From Palsa-506 sp963836355 (lineage in GTDB: Bacteria; Actinomycetota; Actinomycetes; Streptosporangiales; Streptosporangiaceae): 42,269 nucleotides of DNA. Of the stretch, positions 34,259 through 41,269 are shown piece by piece. Below the pieces are notes generated by a model that saw only the letters and a program-made list of their open reading frames with translations, had not been told where the DNA came from and did no database searches. Location of the stretch: NCBI GenBank assembly GCA_963836355.1, contig CAWIJO010000026.1, forward strand, positions 1 to 42,269, written 5' to 3'. Made by a program: the position numbers and the translations under genes. Within the stretch, counting starts at the first letter, position 1, and each line of letters opens with the position of its first letter.

Positions 34259-34497
34259 ATGTCGAAATGGAACTTCATGGCAATGGGCCAGGTGGGCCTA
34301 ACCGGCTGGACCTAGGGAAGTCGCTAAGCCAGTCGCCCGTTCGATCGCCCGCCGGACCGGACGGCCGGAGGCGGAGATCCTGTCGCTTATCGGCGCGGGA
34401 TTCCTCGCGGTCACGTTGATCGACTTCATCCGCAATGTCGATGCTGTCATCGCGGCGGGACGAACCGGCCGTCAGCCAGCGAATGGCCCTCCCGCCC
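34259..34497 (+). pseudogene. Small membrane protein gene, frameshifted and cut near its end by IS4
   Basis: ATG 34259 follows AAGGAG. The first frame gives MSKWNFMAMGQVGLTGWT and stops at TAG 34313. One extra base there would lead on to EVAKPVARSIARRTGRPEAEILSLIGAGFLAVTLIDF (one membrane helix), then NVDAVIAAGRTGRQPANG. The IS4 element enters within the final codons. With the element and one target copy removed, the frame ends PANGPPAPT and TAG 36039-36041, so the ancestral protein had about 81 residues. No family is recognised. The frame break may be a read error, while the IS insertion is certain. Confidence 0.55.
34486..34497. repeat. Left 12-bp target duplication of IS4
   Basis: GCCCTCCCGCCC is repeated exactly at 36024-36035, directly outside the two 17-bp terminal repeats. 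Duplications of 10-13 bp are usual for IS4-family insertion. Confidence 0.92.
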
Positions 34498-36023
34498 AAT
34501 GGCCTTGCTTTAAGTGATCTTGTGCGGGCTGAGCAGGTGAAACTCGATTTTCCGGATGACGTTGGTGACGCTCGGCTCACCGGGCTTACGGGCGGGGAAG
34601 TCACCGGATTTCTTGGTCTTGCGGGGGCTGGCCCGGTCCGGGCGGTCACGGACGAAGGTGCCGGGGGCGAGGATCTTGAGCAGGAACGTGGCGAACGCCA
34701 GATCCAGGTGCTCAGGGGGGAAAAGCCGCGACGGTATCCGTCGCGGCGGCCAGGGCGTGCGGGAAGCTGATCATGTCCGGAGGGATGCCCGCGGCGGCCG
34801 CCCCGATCCCGATGATCTTGCATATCGCCTGGCAGGCGGCGAACAGCGCCCACATTTCCTGCTCGACGCCGGCCGGGTCCTTGCTGCGCAGGACCGGCTG
34901 TCCCTCGCCCGTGCCGGTCTTGTGGCGGCCGGTGACGGTCTCGCATCCCCACCGCCGCGGGTAGCAGCACGCGAGATCCAGCGCCGGGTACTCCTGCGGG
35001 TCGAGCAGGTCGGTGACCAGGCAGAACAGCTCGGAGGTCTCCTCGTCCCCGCCGCTTTCCGGGGTGGTGTGCACGGTGTACTCGATGACCCGGACGGTCA
35101 GCGGCGGGCCGTCTTTCTTGCGGGGCGGCGCCAGTTCCGCGAGGTAGGTGCCGTCTTCCAGGACTTTCACCGGCTTGAGGGTGAAGGACGCCGAGGCGCG
35201 CCACAGGATGTGCGCCCCGGTGGCGAGGAACTCCCGGGCCAGCGCCCAGGACAGGAACTTGCGGTCGGCCAGCACCAGCATCCCCGGGCCGAAGCAGCCC
35301 TGTTCCAGCAGGTCGCGGGCTAGGGCCTGCTCGCTGTCCCGGTAGGGGCCCAGCGATGCCCCGAGCAGGCTCCCGGTCCCGGACTCGGCCGCCGCCAGCC
35401 ACCTGACCTGCGGGAACGCCCCGTCCCGGGTCTGGTTGGACGGACGGCCGAAATGCGCGACGTTCGGCGGGCTGTCGGGCACGTCCGAGGTGGACCCGTC
35501 GATCGAGACCACCCGCAGCCCGCAGCAGGACACCCCCGGGTCACCGTCATCCCCGAACGGCCCGGTCACCTGCTCGAACAGGAACCGGACCGGTGCCGGG
35601 CCGAGCTTGCCGCGGCCCCGTGACAGCGAGGAGATGTTCGGCGGCTTCCACCGCCGCCCGCCCCCGGCATCCACCCAGCCGTCCGGGTCCAGCTGCCCGG
35701 CCAGCAGGTCACCCCCGCGCCGCTGGTGATACAGCCCGCCGGCCAGCTTGGTCATCACCTGCCCGTACCCGCAGTTCCGGCCGCGGAACAGCCACAAGGC
35801 CAGCACGAAGTACATCACCAGCCGCGCCGGCAGCAGCCGGCGCCGCTGCTCCCGGACCCCCGCCGCGTCCACCGCGGCATCCACCAGATCCGCCGTGAAA
35901 ACCCTGGTCAGCACGCCGACCGAGATCCGGTCCGGCAGCCAGCCATCCGGAGACAGCCCTTCAGAACCATCATGCGCCACAAAACCGTAACGATACCACA
36001 TCAGACCTTAAAGCAAGGCCATT
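34498..36023 (-). mobile_element. IS4-family insertion sequence, 1526 bp, recent insertion
   Basis: Perfect 17-bp inverted repeats (AATGGCCTTGCTTTAAG at 34498-34514, its complement at 36007-36023) are flanked by a perfect 12-bp target duplication. One transposase gene fills the element. Perfect ends and duplication show that it arrived recently, inside the end of a small membrane-protein gene. Confidence 0.95.
34510..36001 (-). CDS. IS4-family DDE transposase, one apparent frameshift in a C run
   Basis: From ATG 36001 (minus): the IS4 N-terminal domain (GWLPDRISVGVLTRVFTADLVDAAVD, RLLPARLVMYFVLALWLFRGRNCGYGQV), then the DDE fold with VVSIDGSTSDVPDS (first Asp), GPGMLVLADRKFLSW (second Asp), ILWRASASFTLKPVKVL and the YREK-like region CYPRRWGCETVTGRHKTG. 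The frame stops at 34712 after TTTTCCCCCC. With one C fewer it goes on EHLDLAFATFLLKILAPGTF to PHKIT and a stop at 34510-34512, only 12 bp inside the element end. The enzyme is probably complete in the genome. Confidence 0.88.
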
Positions 36024-36252
36024 GCCCTCCCGCCCCCACCTAGAGCGGCCTCCACCTTGCATCGGCTATAGGTCGGCGGAGCGCGCGCCGGGGTCAGGTA
36101 AAGGTGCCGGGCGATGGCAAGGGGACAAGGCGTCAGTTCGCGGGCACTGCCCTCATCTCGGCGGCGCCGACCTAGATGCTTTGCGAATCTGTGCAGCCCG
36201 CATGCGCGAGCTTGACCACCTGGAAAGCCCGGTGGGCGAGGACGATTACTGA
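36022..36252 (+). CDS. Possible small protein of unknown function
   Basis: The frame ends LDALRICAARMRELDHLESPVGEDDY and TGA 36250-36252, which reads like a real acidic C-terminus, and it is followed in 5 bp by a strong hairpin. The start is unclear: upstream codons run into the IS4 end, and no ATG or GTG with a ribosome site is seen. It may be the tail of a gene damaged by the neighbouring insertions. Confidence 0.3.
   Translation: MPSRPHLERPPPCIGYRSAERAPGSGKGAGRWQGDKASVRGHCPHLGGADLDALRICAARMRELDHLESPVGEDDY
36024..36035. repeat. Right 12-bp target duplication of IS4
   Basis: GCCCTCCCGCCC, identical to 34486-34497. It is followed by CCACCTAG, which restores the stop of the interrupted small gene. 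Confidence 0.92.
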
Positions 36253-36257
36253 TATGG

Positions 36258-36294
36258 GCTGGGCAGTGCGGCCTGTCTTGCCGCACTGCCCAGC
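36258..36294 (+). terminator. Strong hairpin, 15-bp perfect stem
   Basis: GCTGGGCAGTGCGGC pairs with GCCGCACTGCCCAGC around a 7-nt loop CTGTCTT. It starts 5 bp after the TGA of the possible small gene. Confidence 0.75.
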
Positions 36295-36406
36295 ACTCAT
36301 ACCGCGCGAGGGCGTCGCTATGCAGTTCGTAGAGCTTGTCCGCTCCGATCAGCGATCAGCGCCCGCACCTCGACGCTGGCCCGGATGTCGCGCACGGTGC
36401 GGCACA

Positions 36407-37403
36407 CTAGATGATCAATTCCAAGGGGTGACTGCGAAGATGAAGCGAGGGCACCCAAGATCAGTTTGTGACGACTGACATGGATACCCTCGCTACCGCA
36501 CTGTACGTGACGACCGATGACTTGCTGAAGGACTCGCCGCAGCTCGCGCCTTGCCGGGCTGGTACCGGCATCAATCCGAAGCTGAGCGATGCTGAGCTCG
36601 TCACCCTGGCGGTCATGCAGGCTCTGGTGGGTTCACCTCCGGGGCCCGCTGGCTGCGGCACGCCCGGGCTCACCTGCGGCACCTGTTTCCATACCTGCCT
36701 CAGCAGCCCGGTTATAACAAGCGGCTGCGCGGCGCCGCATCGCTGATCCGGCACTGCATCCGCGCCCTGGCGGCCGACACCACCGCATGGACCGACGATG
36801 TATGGGTGGTCGATTCCACCCCGGTCGAGTGCGGCCGCTCCCGTGACACCGCCAGGCGCTCTGAGCTGGCCGGATGGGCCGAGTACGGGTATTGCGCCTC
36901 CCATTCCCGCTGGTTCTGGGGCCTGCGGCTGCACCTGGTCGCCACCCTGGGCGGGCTGCCCGTGGGCTTCGCCCTGACCGGGGCGAAGGCCGACGAGCGG
37001 CAAGTGCTGCTGGCCATCTTCGACGCCGATCCGGGCCCGCTCGGGCAGCGGCCCGGCCAGACCCTGATCGGGGACAAGAACTACTACGGCCGGCACTTCG
37101 AGGCCACACTCGCTGACGCCGGCGCGCACTTGCTGCGTCCAGCCCGTAAAGGCGAGCCTGAACGCGCCGGCGCCGGCCTGTTCAAGCCGTTGCGCCAGGT
37201 CATCGAGTCGATCAACGAGACATTCAAGGGTCAGCTCGACCTTGAGCGGCACGGCGGGCACACCCCCGCCGAAGTACTTGCCCGCGTCCTGCAGCGCATC
37301 CTGGCCCTGACCGCCGCCATCTGGCACAACGACCGGATCGGCCAGCCCGTCAAGCGCTCACTGGTGGCATATGACCACTGACCCCTTGGAATTGATCATC
37401 TAG
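36407..37403 (+). mobile_element. IS982-family insertion sequence, 997 bp
   Basis: Perfect 23-bp inverted repeats, starting CTAGATGATCAATTCC at 36407 and mirrored at 37381-37403. One transposase gene lies inside. The right repeat supplies the stop codon of the DUF7144 gene, so the element sits at or in the 3' end of that gene. No direct target duplication was found next to the repeats. Confidence 0.88.
36468..37381 (+). CDS. IS982-family transposase, one apparent frameshift in a G run
   Basis: GTG 36468 (ATG 36480 alternative) gives DTLATALYVTTDDLLKDSPQLAPCR, LSDAELVTLAVMQALVG. A missing G in GTGGGTTC near 36629 shifts the frame; family sequence continues FTSGARWLRHARAHLRHLFPYLPQQPGYNKRL and then VWVVDSTPVECGRSR (first Asp), AEYGYCASHSRWFWGLRLHLV, LIGDKNYYGRHFEA (second Asp) and VIESINETFKGQLDLERHGG (Glu). 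The C-terminus is normal (AIWHNDRIGQPVKRSLVAYDH). The single G-run indel makes a read error likely. Confidence 0.88.
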
Positions 37404-37834
37404 GCGGCTTCCAGGTTGGCGCGGCTGCCGTAGGCGCACAGCCCGTAGAGCGCGACTACATCCATGGCGATGATCATCAGTGACCAGAACGGGTAGGCGG
37501 GGATGAAGAGCATCTGGTCGATGGCGTTGAGCCCGATCACGGCCACGGCGAACCAGCGGGCCAGCTGGTTGCCCGCCAGCACCCCGATGGCGGCAAGCAG
37601 TTGCAGGATGCCGAGGATGAGCGTGATCCAGCCCCAGGTGCGCAGGTTGCCGAACACGTAGTTCGCGTGGGCGGTGAATACGTGGGAATTGGCGATCGCG
37701 GCGATGCCGTAGATCAGGTTGAAGCAGCCGACCACCAGCATCAAGATGGCCGCGAACAGGACCAGGCCATAGCCCTGGCCCTCCGCGCGGTGCCCGCCGG
37801 TGCCCCGGGCCGGCTGGCTCGTTGAGGACGTCAT
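37400..37834 (-). CDS. DUF7144 family membrane protein
   Basis: A 144-residue four-helix membrane protein; ATG 37834 (minus) follows AAGGAGCC. Helices: LVLFAAILMLVVGCFNLIYGIAAI, WGWITLILGILQLLAAIGVLAG, WFAVAVIGLNAIDQMLFI and WSLMIIAMDVVALYGL. This matches a family common in actinomycetes, function unknown. The last residues and the stop come from the terminal repeat of the neighbouring IS982, so a few native C-terminal residues have probably been replaced. A duplicated leader module lies 90-210 bp upstream. Confidence 0.8.
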   Translation of the reverse strand: MTSSTSQPARGTGGHRAEGQGYGLVLFAAILMLVVGCFNLIYGIAAIANSHVFTAHANYVFGNLRTWGWITLILGILQLLAAIGVLAGNQLARWFAVAVIGLNAIDQMLFIPAYPFWSLMIIAMDVVALYGLCAYGSRANLEAA

Positions 37835-37924
37835 TGTGGCTCCTTATGTCGTCGGAATCGCTGGAACATTGACTCCAGCCCTTTACTCACTTGTGGTATC
37901 GATTCCACCACGTGCGGCCTTGGC

Positions 37925-38041
37925 CATATGCCCCCGCTTGCCGTAAGGCACCAGTCCACCTCGTGGCCGGGCGCGTACCATCCCCCCGATGGGATTAAGA
38001 GCGGGCAATCATCACTCCAGGAGCCCCTAGCTCCCAGGACC
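37925..38041 (-). promoter_or_regulatory. Leader/promoter module, copy A (facing the DUF7144 gene)
   Basis: Read on the minus strand it matches copy B (38366-38478) with a 40-bp identical block (37956-37995) and about 80% similarity on both sides. The block contains CCATC-GGGGG-GATGG, able to form a small hairpin. The module ends at CATATG, aligned with the start codon of the CMD gene in copy B; here that ATG opens only a 14-codon frame before the DUF7144 gene. Confidence 0.7.
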
Positions 38042-38365
38042 CGCTGCCTGACTGCGTGAGCAGACCTCTAGCTTGGGTAGACCGGAAAGTGCCTCCGGCT
38101 TAATCGTCTAGCGGGGCAGGAACATCTCCTCAGCGATCTCCGGCAACGACTGGTGGGTGGACAGCAGCGGTAGCGGGCGCAGCTCGGCGGTCAGCGTCGA
38201 AGCTCCGGGCACGCGGGCGCTGAGGCATGTTCGACGCCCCTGGCGGCGTAGCGTTGGGGCTGCGGCCGCGAATCGAGCCCAGCTTGGCTGGGTAGCGACC
38301 GGGGACGGATCGGGCAACTGCCCGGCCAAGAAGCTGGGCCTCCGCGCGGAACCAGGCGGTCGTCT
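38042..38365. other. Spacer between the two inverted leader modules
   Basis: 324 bp with no recognised gene. Minor frames on both strands have no motif. Confidence 0.4.
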
Positions 38366-38478
38366 GGTCCCGTTAGCTGGGACTCCTGGGGTGATGACCG
38401 TCTTTTATCCCATCGGGGGGATGGTACGCGCCCGGCCACGAGGTGGAATGGTGCCTTGACGGCGGGCGGAGGTGTATG
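38366..38478 (+). promoter_or_regulatory. Leader/promoter module, copy B (facing the CMD gene)
   Basis: This is the inverted partner of 37925-38041. The identical 40-bp block is 38407-38446, only 30 bp before the CMD start, so it would lie in the promoter or the 5' UTR. TTTTATCCC precedes the block; GTCCC-N7-GGGAC (38367-38383) lies upstream of it. Confidence 0.7.
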
Positions 38479-38835
38479 GGTCAGACGGCGAGATTCCAGG
38501 AGACGTTGCGCAAGCTGGCGATGATCGACGAAGGCTTCGTCGAAGACGAGGCTGGGTTGCGGCTTGGCCAGGCCGGGGCATCGGCTCTGGATCTCAAGAC
38601 CGCGGCGCTGCTGCAGCTAGGGGTGTCGGCGGCTATCGGGTCCCCGGCGGTGTGCCTGGAATGGTGCACCGGCCGGGCGCTGGCGGCGGGCGCGACCGAG
38701 GACGAGATCGCCGACGTGCTGCTGGCAATCGCCCCGGTGGCTGGGCTCGGCCGGGTCGTCTGCGCCGCTCCCGGTGTGGCGACCGCGCTCGGGTATGACA
38801 TCGACGCCGCGCTGGAGGAACCGAAAGGTCACTGA
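38476..38835 (+). CDS. Carboxymuconolactone decarboxylase (CMD/AhpD-like) family protein
   Basis: A 119-residue helical protein. ATG 38476 follows GGAGG at short spacing; GTG 38443 upstream is possible. The sequence GFVEDEAGLRLGQAGASALDLKTAALLQLGVSAAIGSPAVCLEWCTGRALAAGATEDEIADVLLAIAPVAGL is a complete CMD domain. It has a Cys-x3-Cys pair (CLEWC) in place of the usual AhpD Cys-x2-Cys, so peroxidase function is possible but not shown. A duplicated leader module directly precedes it. Confidence 0.85.
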   Translation: MGQTARFQETLRKLAMIDEGFVEDEAGLRLGQAGASALDLKTAALLQLGVSAAIGSPAVCLEWCTGRALAAGATEDEIADVLLAIAPVAGLGRVVCAAPGVATALGYDIDAALEEPKGH

Positions 38836-38889
38836 CAACTCCCGCCGCTCCAGCGAGGCATCGCAGGTGGTGGCCGGGAGGAAGCCAAG

Positions 38890-39000
38890 ATGTATGGGCC
38901 CGACACCTTGTTCGTGCTTGCTGCAGCGTATGGGAGCCTCGATGAGGCGGTGGCCGACTACGGAGCAGTCAAGACCTCTCTTAATACCGTCGGGATGATG
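38890..39000 (+). pseudogene. N-terminal scrap resembling DUF1269-type protein
   Basis: ATG 38890 after GGGAGGAAGCC begins MYGPDTLFVLAAAYGSLDEAVADYGAVKT, the normal start of small DUF1269-like stress proteins (DTLF, then SLD-A-ADY-AVK). Family character is lost after about 30 residues, and the frame runs into unrelated low-complexity sequence. The rest of the gene appears to have been deleted, with the DUF2252 gene now close behind. Confidence 0.5.
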
Positions 39001-39118
39001 CGCTCTGCTTCTCTCGGCGGCAGAGTGGGGGGTGACGCAGGGAACGATGCCGCACCCGCGGGGAGCGTTCGCGTTTGGGCGCCGGGTGGCGTCACGGCCA
39101 GAACGGGAGGTGGGCCGG

Positions 39119-40603
39119 ATGGCAGAGCGGAAGATCGCGCATCCGAGCATCGACGATCGCAAAGCCAAGGGCTTGGATGCCCGGAACCGGGCGGCTCCAT
39201 CGAGCCACACGAAGTGGCGCCCGGCCGCGGACCGGCCCGATCCGGTCGCGCTGCTGGAGGAGCAGAACACCACCCGCGAGCAGGATCTGGTGCCGGTGCG
39301 CCACGGCCGGATGATGGCCTCACCGTTCACCTTCTACCGGGGCGCGGCGAAGATCATGGCCGCGGATCTGAAGGACACGCCGGTGGCCGGGCTGGAGACT
39401 CAGCTGTGCGGGGATGCGCACCTGTCGAACTTCGGCGCGTTCGCCTCGCCCGAGCGGGTACTGCTGTTCGACGTGAACGATTTCGACGAGACGCTGCCGG
39501 GGCCGTTTGAGTATGACGTGAAACGGATGGCGGCCAGCTTTGCGATCGCGGCCCGCAACAACGGGTTCTCCAAGACCGACACGCGCGCGGCGACGATGAC
39601 GTCGGTGCGGGCTTACCGGGAGGCGATGGCCTCCTTCGCGCTGATGCCGACGATGGACATCTGGTACGCCCACCTGGACGAGGACGAGCTCAGGACCGGG
39701 ATCCGCAACGCCGTGGCTGGGGCGGCCAGGAAGGAGAAGACGCCGGGGAAGGCGGGCAAGAAGGCGGGCAAGGCGGCCAGGCAGGAGGAGAAATCGGCGA
39801 AGACGGCAGAGAAGCGGGCGGCCAAGACCCTGACTAAGGCGCACACCCGCGACAGCCTGCAGGCGCTGTCCAAGCTTGGTGAGCTGGTCAATGGGACCTA
39901 CCGGATCGTCAGCCAGCCGCCGATCGTAGTCCCGGCGCGTGAGCTGGCCCCCACCTACGGTCTTTCCCCCGACGAGGTTGGCCACGCGATCCGCGAGCAG
40001 TTCCGTGCTTACCGGGCCACCCTGCAGGACGACCGGCGCCACCTGCTGGAGCGGTTCGAGGTCGTGGACCTGGCCCGTAAGGTGGTGGGGGTCGGCAGCG
40101 TCGGGACCCGGGCGTTCATCGTTCTGCTCCAGGGGCGCGACGCGGCCGACCCGCTGTTCCTGCAGGTCAAGGAGGCGACGGCCTCGGTGCTGGAGCCCTA
40201 CGTGCGCAAGAGCCGGTACCGGCAGCACGGCGAGCGGGTGGTGCAGGGGCAGCGGATGATGCAGGCGGCCAGCGACATCTACCTCGGCTGGACCAAGGGG
40301 CTGGACGTGCGGCGCCACTTCTACTGGCGCCAGCTGCGCGACATGAAGGGCTCGGCGATAGTCGAGGCGATGGCACCGCTCGGGCTCACCTTCTACGCGC
40401 GCATCTGCGGGTGGACGCTGGCCCGGGCCCACGCCCGGTCCGGGGACCCGGTCGCCATGGCCGCCTACCTGGGCGGCAGCGACGCGTTCGACAACTCGAT
40501 CACTGACTTCTCGCAGCGCTACGCCGACCAGAACGAGCGCGACTACCAGCAGTTCGTGAACGCGATCCGGTCCGGGCGGCTGGAGGCAGTCGAGGGCGTT
40601 TAA
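39119..40603 (+). CDS. DUF2252 protein, copy 2 (kinase-like fold, Lys-rich insert)
   Basis: 494 residues from ATG 39119, preceded by GGGAGG; GTG 39032 would add 29 poor-looking residues. It matches copy 1 (27830-29320) throughout: DRPDPVALLEEQ, GRMMASPFTFYRGAA, LCGDAHLSNFGAF, LLFDVNDFDETLPGPFEYDVKRMAASF, AHTRDSLQALSK, KVVGVGSVGTRAFIVLLQGRD and YADQNERDYQQF. GDAHLSNF with VNDFDE resembles a kinase catalytic loop and metal site. Residues about 205-245 add a Lys/Ala-rich insert (KAGKKAGKAARQEEKSAK), longer than in copy 1. Confidence 0.88.
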   Translation: MAERKIAHPSIDDRKAKGLDARNRAAPSSHTKWRPAADRPDPVALLEEQNTTREQDLVPVRHGRMMASPFTFYRGAAKIMAADLKDTPVAGLETQLCGDAHLSNFGAFASPERVLLFDVNDFDETLPGPFEYDVKRMAASFAIAARNNGFSKTDTRAATMTSVRAYREAMASFALMPTMDIWYAHLDEDELRTGIRNAVAGAARKEKTPGKAGKKAGKAARQEEKSAKTAEKRAAKTLTKAHTRDSLQALSKLGELVNGTYRIVSQPPIVVPARELAPTYGLSPDEVGHAIREQFRAYRATLQDDRRHLLERFEVVDLARKVVGVGSVGTRAFIVLLQGRDAADPLFLQVKEATASVLEPYVRKSRYRQHGERVVQGQRMMQAASDIYLGWTKGLDVRRHFYWRQLRDMKGSAIVEAMAPLGLTFYARICGWTLARAHARSGDPVAMAAYLGGSDAFDNSITDFSQRYADQNERDYQQFVNAIRSGRLEAVEGV

Positions 40604-41269
40604 GATCCGATAGGGCCTGCGGCGGCCCTCCGGCGGGACATGGCGCGCCGGAGGTGGAGACCCGTGGGAGCTGACCCTTGTGCAGACTGATCGGGGCGCG
40701 GCCCAGGCGTACGTAAGAGAAGGCCCGGGCAGCCCAACCCGCCCGCCTCGGGCCGCGCCAGCAGCTGATCAGCCAGCTCCGGATCGACCATCGGCGGCGC
40801 TTCTTCCCGTCGGCCGATCGCCAAGATTGCGCGTCACCATCGCGGTGTCGTTCATGGCGTGTGCCTCATCGCGCCGCATGCCTGCGGCCCATCGTCAGGC
40901 TGCGTCACCTGCACAGCGGTAGGACACGCCCCAGACTCGGTCGTGAGCATGCCGCATACCACCCGGACGCCGGTTGCGGCTGGTGGAGAGTCGCTTTAAT
41001 CCCGTCTGGGCGATGATCCCATCGGCGTGGTCAGGTGAGGCTTGGGGGAACGGTCCCGATCACGGGGGCTCCGGAACTACCGATGGGTGCAAAACGATGA
41101 GCCATGCCGATGTCGAGCTGGAGCCGCGGCTATGTGATGGTCGCGTGGGACCGCATCGGTGATGGCTCACGAGCAAACGTTCGATGCCCACACTGCCGTT
41201 CGGCATGCATCAGGCGTAACGCGAGGTGGATGAAGCCAGCCGCGAGAGTGCGGGAAGTGAGGCCGTGGC
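40604..41269. other. Gap of 0.67 kb without a recognised gene
   Basis: No frame carries motifs. An imperfect inverted pair GATGAGCCAT/ATGGCTCAC (about 41097-41106 and 41162-41170), with nearby CCGATG/CATCGG, could form a long hairpin 100 bp before the next gene. Confidence 0.4.

Noticed and set aside
38367..38383. GTCCC-N7-GGGAC as a DosR/DevR box
   Set aside because: The half-sites face the wrong way (DosR boxes read GGGAC...GTCCC), so it was kept only as part of the duplicated leader.
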